The notes under the pieces were generated by a model. It made no database searches. It saw only the letters and a list, made by a program, of their open reading frames with translations, and was not told where the DNA came from. A DNA stretch of 64,000 bases, from positions 930,001-994,000 of the forward strand of contig NZ_SADD01000001.1 of NCBI RefSeq assembly GCF_004005565.1. Direction: 5' to 3'. Below are positions 27,315-35,697 of this stretch, in pieces; the stretch's first letter is position 1, and the number at the start of each line of letters is the position of its first letter. Position numbers and translations under genes: made by a program. Origin of the DNA: Lujinxingia sediminis (GTDB lineage: Bacteria > Myxococcota_A > Bradymonadia > Bradymonadales > Bradymonadaceae).

Positions 27315-29618
27315 GTGGGACGATGGCAGGCTTGGTGTGTGGTGGGTGTGGCGTGGGCCGTGGGATGTTCTTTGTCACCGACGGAGCCGGGCGACTCGGA
27401 CGAGGGCAAGCGGGGGCTTGAGACCCGTTGTGAGGCGGCCGGGGGCGATTTCTATGAACGGGCGCCGGCGACACTTTGCATCTTCGGAGAGCGGCAGGGA
27501 ACCTCGGTGGGGCCCGGGTTTGCATGCCCGGAGGGGTTTCCAAACAGGCTCGGAGATGGAGAGCTGCTCTTATGCAACGCGAGCGGTGAGTTTCCGGCTG
27601 AGATCCTGGTTGAGATCGACGGGCGGTATCCATCATGCACCGATTGCGAGCTTGATGCCGGTGATGTGGGGGCGGATGTTGAGGTGGGGGACGTAGGGGA
27701 TCCCGGGGACGTGGAACGCTGCGACGATCCCGATGAGCTGGTGTGGGTGGATGGCCAGGCCGAGGTAGAGGGGAGTTTTGCCGGCACGGGGTTGGGCGAA
27801 GCGCTCAGCTGCGATTCCAACGCGAGTGTGGGGCATGTGTACGCGCTCACCACGGATGCATCGGGGGACCTGGTCATTGAGGTTGAAGCGGATGAGGGGA
27901 CCTTTGTGCCGGCGCTCTCGGTCCGAAACGTCTGCGCTCAGCGGGCCTCCGCGTTGCCCGGGGCGTGTCTGCGGCATCGCGCTCAACCGTCGAAGAACGT
28001 TGCGGTGCTCCTGAGCGCGGAGCCAGCGACGTATTATGTCTGGGTGTCCACTCCGCCGGCTGCAGATCGCGGGACGTATCGACTTCGGGCCAGCTTCCAG
28101 GCTCGCCCGGAGCCCCAGGACCTGGAGGCGTGCGAGGCGTTGCCGGAGGTTTCGCTGGGTGATGGGGAAGTCCTCGGGTTGGGCGTCAGCGCACGGGGAC
28201 AGTTTGAGGTCGGGGGGCCCTTATGTGGGCATGATGCAAGCTCGCGCGCCGAAGTTGGGATCGATGTGGAGGCCGACGGGGTTTGGAGCATCGACCTGCT
28301 GCGCGGCCAGGGGCAGGGCTTTGCCGCTCGCCAGCGAAGCGAGTGCTCCCGGGCGGAAGGCGAAGTCTGTGGTGACATCATCCTGGGTGAGCTCCGGCGG
28401 AATCTGTTGCGCCAGGAAGTTGAGGCCGGGAGGAAGACGCTCTCGCTGGGGAATTTGCCGGACTCGGCGATACCCGGCTACGGGTTGGAGCTTCGTCATA
28501 GCTCCGAGCTCGAGGGGCAGAGTTGCGCGCGCCCTCAAGTGCTGGATGTCAGCGCACGCGATGAGGATGGGGTTTTCGAGGCCGTGATCGCCGCATCGCT
28601 CCGGGGCTATAGGGATAGTGCCGCTGCGGAGTGCGGCATGAATGGGCGAGATCGGGTCTGGGAGCTTGTGCTGACGGAGCCCTCCGATGTGCGGGTGGAG
28701 GCGCGCGGTGTGTCGGGTGCGCCTCTGAGCGTGACGCTCTCGAGCAGCTGCGATGCGCCGGGCGATTGCTCGGTCGGGGGCGTGGCGCGTTCGGGGCTGG
28801 CTGCGGGAACGTATTATGTGCGGGTGGACGGCGATCTCGACGATCCGGCCGATATTGAGTTGGACCTTCGTGTCGCCCCGGCCCTTGTAGGCGGGAGTTG
28901 TGAGGTGCCTGGTGAGCCGGTGGTTCTGGCCATCGGTGATACGGCGCAGGTGAGCCTTCGCCAGGAAGACGGCTTCTCGGGAGTGATCAGCTGTGGGGCA
29001 GAGGTTGTGCGTGATCGGGTGGTACCCCTCGACCTGGTTGAGGCGGGAGATCTGGCGATCGTTGCCACAGGTGAAGTATCCCTTGAGGATCTTGTGGTGG
29101 AGCACGCACCGAGCTGTGAGGTGTCGGGAAGTTGCGGGGATGCTCACCACGGTATCGCCGCGCTGGAGGCGGGGAATCAGGTGGTCAAGCTCGGTGGATC
29201 GCCGGGCGTTGATGAGGGCGATGTTGAAGTGTCGCTTGAGCTTTTGAAGCCAGGGGAGCGGTGTTTTGGTGCGCAGCTCGTGTCGCTCGATCATGACCAT
29301 GCGGTGGGTCTTGGCGGGTATCAGCCTGACGCGATGCCGGGGTGCGTAAGCGGGGGGCTCGCTGCGGATCGGGCGTACGCATTTGAGCTGAGCGAGACGA
29401 GTACCGTGATTCTGACGCTGACCCCGGCGGATGCGCAGCAGGCCGTGGCGCTGTGGCTGGAGCGTGGTGCCTGCGATGCGGCCCATGAGTTGGCGTGTGA
29501 GCATGGCGAGGCTGGTCAGCCGGCGACACTCGTGTTAGGGGCGCTGCAGCCGGGCTTCTACCGGGTCTGGGTCGGTGGCGATCCGGGCGACTCTACGCTT
29601 CATATCTCGACCAACTGA
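27315..29618 (+). CDS. Large secreted lipoprotein with PPC-like repeat domains
   Basis: A 767-residue exported protein. It has a short signal with lipobox AVGC, a Cys-containing N-terminal domain, an acidic DAGDVGADVEVGDVGDPGDVE-type tether near residue 115-135, and then about five beta-rich units. Each ends in a strand such as ATYYVWVSTPP, AGTYYVRVDGDL or PGFYRVWVGGD. This strand (G-T/F-Y-Y-V-R/W-V) is typical of bacterial pre-peptidase C-terminal (PPC) domains. GTG start with GAGGAG at good distance. It is followed after 13 nt by a RluA-family gene on the same strand. No enzymatic motif was seen; the function is unknown. Confidence 0.75.
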   Translation: MGRWQAWCVVGVAWAVGCSLSPTEPGDSDEGKRGLETRCEAAGGDFYERAPATLCIFGERQGTSVGPGFACPEGFPNRLGDGELLLCNASGEFPAEILVEIDGRYPSCTDCELDAGDVGADVEVGDVGDPGDVERCDDPDELVWVDGQAEVEGSFAGTGLGEALSCDSNASVGHVYALTTDASGDLVIEVEADEGTFVPALSVRNVCAQRASALPGACLRHRAQPSKNVAVLLSAEPATYYVWVSTPPAADRGTYRLRASFQARPEPQDLEACEALPEVSLGDGEVLGLGVSARGQFEVGGPLCGHDASSRAEVGIDVEADGVWSIDLLRGQGQGFAARQRSECSRAEGEVCGDIILGELRRNLLRQEVEAGRKTLSLGNLPDSAIPGYGLELRHSSELEGQSCARPQVLDVSARDEDGVFEAVIAASLRGYRDSAAAECGMNGRDRVWELVLTEPSDVRVEARGVSGAPLSVTLSSSCDAPGDCSVGGVARSGLAAGTYYVRVDGDLDDPADIELDLRVAPALVGGSCEVPGEPVVLAIGDTAQVSLRQEDGFSGVISCGAEVVRDRVVPLDLVEAGDLAIVATGEVSLEDLVVEHAPSCEVSGSCGDAHHGIAALEAGNQVVKLGGSPGVDEGDVEVSLELLKPGERCFGAQLVSLDHDHAVGLGGYQPDAMPGCVSGGLAADRAYAFELSETSTVILTLTPADAQQAVALWLERGACDAAHELACEHGEAGQPATLVLGALQPGFYRVWVGGDPGDSTLHISTN

Positions 29619-29631
29619 AGGATGACTGCCG

Positions 29632-30588
29632 ATGGCGCATTACCTGTTTACGATCTCGGAGGCCGATGCCGGTGAGCGCCTCGACAAGGCGTTGACTCGC
29701 CATCTTTGCGAGCAGCATCCCGGTGGGTTTTCGCGCAAGAAGACCAAAGCATTGCTCGACGGCGGGCAGGTCAAGCTCAACGGGCAGGCGCATGGTATCG
29801 CCTCCTACACGCTCGCGCCGGGAGATCGCCTGGCGGTGGACGTGGAAGGGCAGGGGAGTAGCGATGAGGGGTCGGAGGGGCGTTTTGAGCTCGACGGCTC
29901 CACCGTGCTTCTGGAAGACGGCGATCTTCTGGTGATTGCAAAACCGGCCGGGCTGCCCAGCCAGGGCACCCGCGATCGGAGCCGCGATCATGCGGTGGCT
30001 GTGGCCAAACGCTATCTGGAGGCGAAGGGAAAGAAGAAGCCTTATGTGGCGATTCACCATCGGCTGGATGTAGGCACCTCCGGGGTGCTGGCGCTGGTCA
30101 CGGCGCGCCGCTCCAATAAGGGGATGGCGCGCGCGTTTCGCGAGCATCTGGCGAAGAAGACCTACGTGGCCGTGGCGCGCGCGTTGCGTCCGGAGCTGGA
30201 GCGGGAGGTCGGAGAGCGCTGGGAGGTGAAAAACCACCTGGGCCGAGTCGGAGAACGACGCCAGGGCGAGGTGAGATCGGGGGGGGATTGGGCGGAGACG
30301 TCGTTTGTGGTGCGTGAGCGCTGGGGCTCGTTGCACCTGATTGAGGCTCGTCCGTTGACCGGGCGGATGCATCAGATTCGCGCGCACCTGGCCGAGGGAG
30401 GTTTGCCGATTGTAGGCGATAAGGATTACGGCGGGGTTCGGCGTATGGGCTCACAGCGCTTTACGCGCGTGATGCTGCATGCGGAGCGTCTGGAGTTGCC
30501 GCACCCGCACTCCGGCGATCCGGTGGATGTGAGCTGCCCGTGGCCCGCGGACTTCCTTGAAGTGCGTGACGCATTCAACGAAGGATAA
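29632..30588 (+). CDS. RluA-family pseudouridine synthase with an S4 domain
   Basis: A 318-residue enzyme converting uridine to pseudouridine in RNA. Residues about 15-75 form an S4 RNA-binding domain (RLDKALTRHL ... LLDGGQVKLNG). The catalytic core has VIAKPAGLPSQG, the active-site motif HHRLDVGTSGVL with the catalytic Asp, and ARPLTGRMHQIRAHLAEGG. One of three RluA-type genes in 11 kb. The rRNA or tRNA target cannot be read from sequence. ATG start with AAGGATGAC upstream. Confidence 0.92.
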   Translation: MAHYLFTISEADAGERLDKALTRHLCEQHPGGFSRKKTKALLDGGQVKLNGQAHGIASYTLAPGDRLAVDVEGQGSSDEGSEGRFELDGSTVLLEDGDLLVIAKPAGLPSQGTRDRSRDHAVAVAKRYLEAKGKKKPYVAIHHRLDVGTSGVLALVTARRSNKGMARAFREHLAKKTYVAVARALRPELEREVGERWEVKNHLGRVGERRQGEVRSGGDWAETSFVVRERWGSLHLIEARPLTGRMHQIRAHLAEGGLPIVGDKDYGGVRRMGSQRFTRVMLHAERLELPHPHSGDPVDVSCPWPADFLEVRDAFNEG

Positions 30589-30596
30589 CGAGCGGG

Positions 30597-30619
30597 GACG
30601 CTCACCTGGCGAGAGCGTC
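30597..30619. terminator. Weak hairpin between convergent genes
   Basis: GACGCTC / GAGCGTC with a 9-nt loop, followed on the plus strand by a loosely T-rich CTCTTTC. It is the only inverted repeat in the 42-nt gap between the convergent RluA-like and PanE-like genes. Confidence 0.35.
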
Positions 30620-30630
30620 GGGCGACTCTT

Positions 30631-31584
30631 TCATGAAGGCTCGCCAATCTTCGCCCGGAGCTCGACGATGGCGTCGTTAGGGAGGTTGAGGGATTCGCCT
30701 TTTGCGATGTAATCGTCGAGAAACATTCGGGTCTGTGCGCCGACCTTGGTGAAATGCACCTTCAGGTAGACTTCAAAATCAAAGGGGGGCACGCGCGGGG
30801 CGACGCGGGTCAAGAGCTTGACCGTTGTGGGGGTGAGCATCCTCATCGGAAGCGGCGCCTTTGATTGAAGCGTGGCCTCCAGGATGGTGCGGATTTGCGA
30901 CATCGTCGTGACCAGTTCTGATAAGGTCTCGTCACGAAGGCGGTCGAGGCTCCAGCCCACGGTTTCCATATGGGCGACGATGGGCATAAGTACGCCGCTG
31001 CCGAAGGCGGCTTTTTCGGCCAGGCCGCGGACACTCCTTGAACTCATATGCCCGCGGTTGAGTGCAGTGACGATGGGCGTCACGCGTTCTTTCGGGCCCT
31101 CGAAAAGGGCGGGGGTCAGCGGTGGGAACCAGTAGGCGGTCCCCGGTTGCGGACAGGACTCCCCGGGGAGAGGCGCCGGGTAGCTCACTGAGGTGATAAG
31201 TCCGCGAACGATCTGGTCGGGGGCGATGTGCTCGGAGAGCGTCTGCACATCGTCGAGGCCCGGGGTCAGTGTGAGGAGCGTGGCATCGCCAAGTCCCCTG
31301 GCGAGCGAAGCGAGCCAGGGGCCTTTGAGGCCGGTTGAGGGGATGGCGAGGATGATCGCATCAAAATGTCCCGGGGGAAGATCGGCCGCGTCGGTCCAGA
31401 CGCCATCGGGCGTGAAGATGGCGTGCTGCTTGAAGTCGCGTCTGCGTTCATAGAGGCGATAGCCCCGGCGTGCTTCCTCGGCGTAGCGGGGGCGTACCAG
31501 GACGTGCACCTCTTCGCCAGCGCGTGCCAGGTGAAGTCCATAGAGTTGTCCGACGCTTCCGGCGCCAACGATGAGGATTCGCAT
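30631..31584 (-). CDS. 2-dehydropantoate 2-reductase-like protein
   Basis: A 317-residue protein with an N-terminal Rossmann fold, MRILIVGAGSVGQLYGLHLARAG, that fits the ApbA/PanE superfamily (NADPH-dependent ketopantoate reductase). The C-terminal helical half is divergent: the catalytic Lys of the classic K-x-x-x-N-x-x-x-N pattern is not clear, with GLAEKAAFGSGVLMPIVA at that point. It may thus be a relative with a different substrate. The ATG at 31584 has GGAG upstream and starts directly at the Rossmann strand. Confidence 0.75.
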   Translation of the reverse strand: MRILIVGAGSVGQLYGLHLARAGEEVHVLVRPRYAEEARRGYRLYERRRDFKQHAIFTPDGVWTDAADLPPGHFDAIILAIPSTGLKGPWLASLARGLGDATLLTLTPGLDDVQTLSEHIAPDQIVRGLITSVSYPAPLPGESCPQPGTAYWFPPLTPALFEGPKERVTPIVTALNRGHMSSRSVRGLAEKAAFGSGVLMPIVAHMETVGWSLDRLRDETLSELVTTMSQIRTILEATLQSKAPLPMRMLTPTTVKLLTRVAPRVPPFDFEVYLKVHFTKVGAQTRMFLDDYIAKGESLNLPNDAIVELRAKIGEPS

Positions 31585-31610
31585 GTGAGACTCCGTTTCG
31601 GCAGCAGAAA

Positions 31611-32354
31611 TCAGGTGGCGAGTGTATGCCATGCCTGCGCCCATCCCGAGGCGTCGCGAGCGGGAAGCGGGACGTGAAGATCGTGTGCCAGCGCGACGAG
31701 GTCTTCGGCCAGCGTGGCGATGAGCGGGGTTTCGGGTAGGGCCTGGTGGCCACCACGGTTGATAAGTCCCAGAGCGTGCAGTGCCTGACGGGGATGCAAC
31801 GCACAGGGGATGTCGTTGTAGAGCGTCTCTCCGAGCAGGGGATGCCCGGCGTGGTGCAGATGCGCACGCAGCTGGTGGGTGCGCCCGGTGAGAAGTTCAG
31901 CTGCGACGAGGCTGTAGTTGCCATCGGGGCTTGAGGCCCAGTGCCAGATCCGGGTCTGGGCGCTTTTTCCCGAGCGGTGCACGTCGACCACCGAGCGCCC
32001 CTGCTGCGAGCGTTTTCGCAGGGGGGCGTCGATGAGCAGGGTGGCGTTGTCAGGACGGCCGTGCACCAGCGCGACATAGATCTTCTGGAGGTCGCGTGCC
32101 GCCAGGGCCTGTTGTGCACGCAGCAGTGCGCTCTTTTTCCGGGCGAAGAGAAGCAGGCCGGAGGTGTCACGGTCGAGCTGGTGCACGGCCCAGACCATGC
32201 GCCCGGCCCAGGTCATGGCATGGGCCTGAGCGCATTGCGGATCGTCCAGGGTGCGACCGGTGCTGGGAAGACCGGCCGGCTTGTCCCAGGCGACAAGGCC
32301 ATGGTGCTCGGCGACGATGCGTCGAGCAAATTCATCGTGACGACGATCGGGCAC
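31611..32354 (-). CDS. RluA-family pseudouridine synthase without an S4 domain
   Basis: A 247-residue protein starting almost at the catalytic core: VAWDKPAGLPSTG, then VHQLDRDTSGLLLF with the catalytic Asp, and LLTGRTHQLRAHLHHAGHPL. The missing S4 domain fits RluA/RluE-sized or TruC-type members. GTG start with CCGAGGG nearby; it begins 2 nt after the yebC stop codon, so it is almost certainly translated from the same transcript. Confidence 0.88.
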   Translation of the reverse strand: MPDRRHDEFARRIVAEHHGLVAWDKPAGLPSTGRTLDDPQCAQAHAMTWAGRMVWAVHQLDRDTSGLLLFARKKSALLRAQQALAARDLQKIYVALVHGRPDNATLLIDAPLRKRSQQGRSVVDVHRSGKSAQTRIWHWASSPDGNYSLVAAELLTGRTHQLRAHLHHAGHPLLGETLYNDIPCALHPRQALHALGLINRGGHQALPETPLIATLAEDLVALAHDLHVPLPARDASGWAQAWHTLAT

Positions 32355-32356
32355 GA

Positions 32357-33118
32357 TCAGCCCTCGGCTTCCAGAGCCTCGGCGACATCATCGGAGAGCT
32401 CGAGGTTGTGGTAGACGTTCTCGACGTCGTCGTCCTCTTCGAGCAGGTCGATGAGCTTCATGTTGCGCCTGGCGGTGGCCAGGTCGGGGGAGAGGTCGGT
32501 CTCGGCGACTTTGGTGATCTCGTCGCTTAAGAAGTCCACGTAGCCGGCGGCGTTGAGGGCGTCGCGCAGCGGCATGAAGTCGTCAGGGCCGCTGGAGATG
32601 GTGATCACACCGTCTTCGACCTCAAAATCCTCGGCGCCGTTCTCCAGCGCGACTTCCATGAGTGTGTCGTTGTTGTCGACCTGGTCCTGCTCGATGCTGA
32701 TGATGCCCTTGTCGTGGAACATCCAGGCCACGCAGCCGTTTTCGCCGAGGTTTCCGCCCTGCTTGCTGAAGAAGTGGCGGATGTTGGCGACGGTGCGGTT
32801 TTTGTTGTCGGTGGAGCCTTCGAGCAAAAAGGCCACGCCGCCCGGGCCGTAGCCCTCATAGGTGAAGTCGGTGTAGGTGACGCCTTCGAGCTGACCGGTG
32901 GCCTTGAGGATGGCGCGCTCGATGTTGTCGTTGGGCATGTTGGCCGCTTTGGCCTTCTGGACCCAGAGACGCAGCTCATTGTTGGTATCGAGATCACCAC
33001 CGCCGCGACGGGCAGCCGAGGAGATCTTTTTGCTCAGGCGGCTAAACACTTTGCCTCGTTTAGCGTCCTGAGCGGCCTTCTTATGTTTGATGTTGGCCCA
33101 TTTACTATGTCCTGCCAT
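32357..33118 (-). CDS. yebC: YebC/PmpR family regulator (TACO1 family)
   Basis: A 253-residue protein with the invariant N terminus MAGHSKWANIKHKKAAQDAKRGK in pattern (hallmark strings MAGHSKWANIKHKK and KVFSRLSKKI), and the central YEGYGPGGVAFL. Family members act as DNA-binding regulators and, more recently, as ribosome-associated factors that ease proline-rich translation. The C-terminal Glu/Asp-rich tail (EEDDDVENVYHNLEL) is typical. GGAGTTTCT precedes the ATG. First gene of a pair with the S4-less RluA gene. Confidence 0.96.
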   Translation of the reverse strand: MAGHSKWANIKHKKAAQDAKRGKVFSRLSKKISSAARRGGGDLDTNNELRLWVQKAKAANMPNDNIERAILKATGQLEGVTYTDFTYEGYGPGGVAFLLEGSTDNKNRTVANIRHFFSKQGGNLGENGCVAWMFHDKGIISIEQDQVDNNDTLMEVALENGAEDFEVEDGVITISSGPDDFMPLRDALNAAGYVDFLSDEITKVAETDLSPDLATARRNMKLIDLLEEDDDVENVYHNLELSDDVAEALEAEG

Positions 33119-33190
33119 AGAAACTCCTTGGGAGGGAAAAGAGTGGGTCGATGCCGAAGCGGCGGGACTATACCACCGGGGCTGCGGAGG

Positions 33191-33847
33191 CTAAAAGTGG
33201 CGAGTGGAGCGCACTCGATACCAGCCGGTAATGCTCAAGCGCTCGGTGTGGGCCGGTAAAACCTCGTGGTAGAAACGCGAGCTTAAGAAGGTCACCAGCG
33301 TGCCGCCGCGCGGCTCAAGGTCGATGTAGGGCTCCATCTCGGCGCCGTCAAGGTAGAGGCGAAGTTCACCGCCGTCGCCGGGACGCCAGTTAGGGTTGAG
33401 GTAGAGGATGGTGGTGAGCTGACGCTCGCGGGCGTTGGCAAACACGTCGATGTGGCGTTTGTAAAAGGTGCCCGGCGGGTAGAGCGCCAGGTGTCCCTCC
33501 CAGTCGACAAGGCCCATCATGGTGGCACGGTTGATGTGCTGGCGCAGGGTGTCGAGCGCGTCGAGGTAGATCTGCTGCGGGGCGCTGAGCTGGTCGTTGT
33601 CCAGCCAGAGGATGCGGTCGCTTCGCACCTGGGGGCATCGCTGGCGGTTGGGGCCGGAGCCGATGCGCGCGAACTGGAACTCACCGTCATCCCAGAGCCT
33701 CAGCGTTTCTGCAGCGAGCGCTTGCACCCGGGGGGGGCTTAAAAAGCCGGGCACGCAGGCGTACCCCTTCTCGATGAGCGCATCTGCAATAGAATCGGAG
33801 AGGTCGGGCTGGACCGGATGCTGGACGGGCGGGGAAGGCTGGCGCAT
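33191..33847 (-). CDS. 2OG-Fe(II) oxygenase of the prolyl-4-hydroxylase type
   Basis: A 218-residue non-heme iron dioxygenase. The double-stranded helix carries the iron triad: H and D in FYKRHIDVFANARER, and a distal H in SRFYHEVLPAHTERLSITGWYR, where the following R is the usual 2-oxoglutarate contact. TTILYLNPNWRPGDGGELRLY is the typical EGLN/P4H core. The substrate is unknown; bacterial relatives modify proteins such as elongation factors. The ATG has only a weak GAGCGAC site. A good promoter lies about 100 nt upstream. Confidence 0.88.
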   Translation of the reverse strand: MRQPSPPVQHPVQPDLSDSIADALIEKGYACVPGFLSPPRVQALAAETLRLWDDGEFQFARIGSGPNRQRCPQVRSDRILWLDNDQLSAPQQIYLDALDTLRQHINRATMMGLVDWEGHLALYPPGTFYKRHIDVFANARERQLTTILYLNPNWRPGDGGELRLYLDGAEMEPYIDLEPRGGTLVTFLSSRFYHEVLPAHTERLSITGWYRVRSTRHF

Positions 33848-33947
33848 GGGCGTCGCTCGGTGTCAGGGGGCCTGGGGGGCCGGTCGTGGATCGATAGAGA
33901 CCTCGTGCGGTGTGCGAAAAATTTGCATTGTCGAATCGCGGGGAACG

Positions 33948-33976
33948 AGTTTACTCACGCTGAAACAAGCGGTCAA
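33948..33976 (-). promoter_or_regulatory. Sigma70-type promoter of the 2OG oxygenase gene
   Basis: On the minus strand TTGACC and TAAACT are separated by exactly 17 nt, ending about 100 nt upstream of the ATG at 33847. The rest of the 33848-34238 gap holds nothing I can name apart from the ribosome site of the divergent amidotransferase gene. Confidence 0.65.
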
Positions 33977-34238
33977 TAAAAAGCAGTGATTGCAGGGAGA
34001 TGTTGCGGCTGTGAGGTGGGCATGGTGATGGCGCGTTGCCGGGGGCTTTGGGGCAGGGCGACCGGCATTGAGACTTCGCCTGATTCCAGGTTGAGGGGTG
34101 TGGGGGAGTGCCGCAGACTCTCTCCACGTTTTGCTTGAGAAGAGGGCTGGAGCCTGGCGCTCTCGCGTTTCGTCTTCCATCGCATGGTGATCTCAGGCAG
34201 TGACCGCCTGGCGGCGCTGCCACGCATCAGGAGAATCG

Positions 34239-35033
34239 ATGTCTGACCAACCTTCCCGACCGCTGCGCGTCGGTGTGAGCGCGAACTGGATGCACGCCGA
34301 CCCGGAGCGCACCGTCTACAACGGCCGGCCACTGCTCTATATGGAGCAGTCGATGAGCGACTGGTTTCTGGCAGCCGGGGCGCTGCCGCTGATGATCCCG
34401 GCGCCGAGTCCTACGTGTGAGGTGGCGATCACGGCGGAGCAGATGGTCGGTGCGCTGGATGCGCTGGTCGTCGCCGGGGGGGCCGATGTGTGGCCGGGAA
34501 GCTATGGCGAGGGTGCGCTTCGCCCGGAGTGGGAGGGCGACCGAAGACGCGACGAGGCTGAAATCGCCTTGATTCGCGCGGCGCTTGCACTTGACGTGCC
34601 GGTGCTCGGTATCTGTCGGGGCCACCAGGTGCTGAACGTGGCGCTCGGGGGCACGCTCTTTCAGGATATCGCCACCCAGGTCGAAGGGGCGCTGCGGCAT
34701 CGAGACGCGGAACGCTACGCCGGTAGCATCCATGAGGTTACGTTTCTGGAGGGCGGCTACCTCCACCGGATCTACGGGCAGGTGCAGGCGTTCATCAACA
34801 GCGTGCATCATCAGGCAATCAAGGATCTGGCCCCCGGGCTGCGCGTGACCGCACGCTCGACGCGGGACAGCATCATCGAGGGGGTGCAGCTCGATGATGG
34901 CAGCGATCGGTGGGTGGTTGGTGTGCAGTGGCACCCGGAGTTTCAGCGGCCCGAGCAGGTTGAGCTTGTGCCCGCGGCACCCTTGATGAACGACTTTCTC
35001 AAGGCCGCACGTCGTCGGGCTTCAACGCGCTAG
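34239..35033 (+). CDS. Class I glutamine amidotransferase-like hydrolase (PuuD type)
   Basis: A 264-residue alpha/beta hydrolase of the peptidase C26 group, typified by gamma-glutamyl-GABA hydrolase. The nucleophile Cys is in LGICRGHQVLN, and the His-Glu pair is in VQWHPEFQ. ALVVAGGADVWPGSYGE is the characteristic loop of this group. Substrates would be gamma-glutamyl amides; no polyamine genes are near. The ATG has AGGAGAATCG upstream. Confidence 0.88.
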   Translation: MSDQPSRPLRVGVSANWMHADPERTVYNGRPLLYMEQSMSDWFLAAGALPLMIPAPSPTCEVAITAEQMVGALDALVVAGGADVWPGSYGEGALRPEWEGDRRRDEAEIALIRAALALDVPVLGICRGHQVLNVALGGTLFQDIATQVEGALRHRDAERYAGSIHEVTFLEGGYLHRIYGQVQAFINSVHHQAIKDLAPGLRVTARSTRDSIIEGVQLDDGSDRWVVGVQWHPEFQRPEQVELVPAAPLMNDFLKAARRRASTR

Positions 35034-35100
35034 CAGTTGGGGAGTCGGGTTCGGTGTGTTACCTTACGCAACATCTGCGCGGCGCGGTGCGTCATGGCCG

Positions 35101-35661
35101 ATGTCGAGACTGGTTACAGAAGAGGTTTTTTTGGAAAATCCCTATAAGTTCAATATCTTGGAGCCGTTGGATGGCTTCGGCGGTCCCGACGATCGTCGCC
35201 TTCATATCGTGCTTCACGAGCCGGAAATCCCGGGAAATACCGGCAATGTCGGCCGGCTCTGCGCCGGTACCAACGTGTGGCTGCACCTGGTCAGGCCGCT
35301 GGGGTTCGAGCTCGATGATCGTTACCTCAAGCGTGCCGGGCTGGATTACTGGCCGCACGTCAACATCAGCCTCCATGACAACTTTGAAGCGGTGGAGGCC
35401 ATCTTTCCGCGTGAGCGCATGCACTTTTTTACCAAGAAGACCACCCGCGCCTACGATCAGGCCAACTGGCAGGGGGGAAGTGTGTTGATTTTCGGTAAAG
35501 AAACCAAAGGGCTACCTGCGGAGATTCGCGAGCGCTATGAGGACCGGTGTTTCCGCATCCCGACGACCGATAAAGTACGCAGTTTGAATCTTTCCAACGC
35601 GTGCGCGATTGTGTTGTATGACGCAATGCGTCAACTTAACTGGGAGCCCCTCCAGGGCTAG
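35101..35661 (+). CDS. trmL: tRNA (cytidine/uridine-34 2'-O)-methyltransferase
   Basis: A SPOUT-class methyltransferase, about 186 residues, that methylates the wobble ribose of certain leucine tRNAs. Signatures: LHIVLHEPEIPGNTGNVGRLC (motif 1 region), VLIFGKETKGLP and VRSLNLSNACAIVLYDA, which form the trefoil-knot AdoMet site. The N terminus is longer than in E. coli by about 35 residues. A TTG at 35131 with AGAGG upstream is a possible better start than the ATG at 35101. It ends 36 nt before the kinase gene on the same strand. Confidence 0.92.
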   Translation: MSRLVTEEVFLENPYKFNILEPLDGFGGPDDRRLHIVLHEPEIPGNTGNVGRLCAGTNVWLHLVRPLGFELDDRYLKRAGLDYWPHVNISLHDNFEAVEAIFPRERMHFFTKKTTRAYDQANWQGGSVLIFGKETKGLPAEIRERYEDRCFRIPTTDKVRSLNLSNACAIVLYDAMRQLNWEPLQG

Positions 35662-35697
35662 AGTATGCCGGTTGTACGGTCGTCGTGGTGAAGCGCT

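Noticed and set aside
28221-29504. 427-codon minus-strand open frame opposite the PPC-like lipoprotein
   Set aside because: His/Arg-rich low-complexity product, no start site; the plus-strand protein has a signal and repeat domains.
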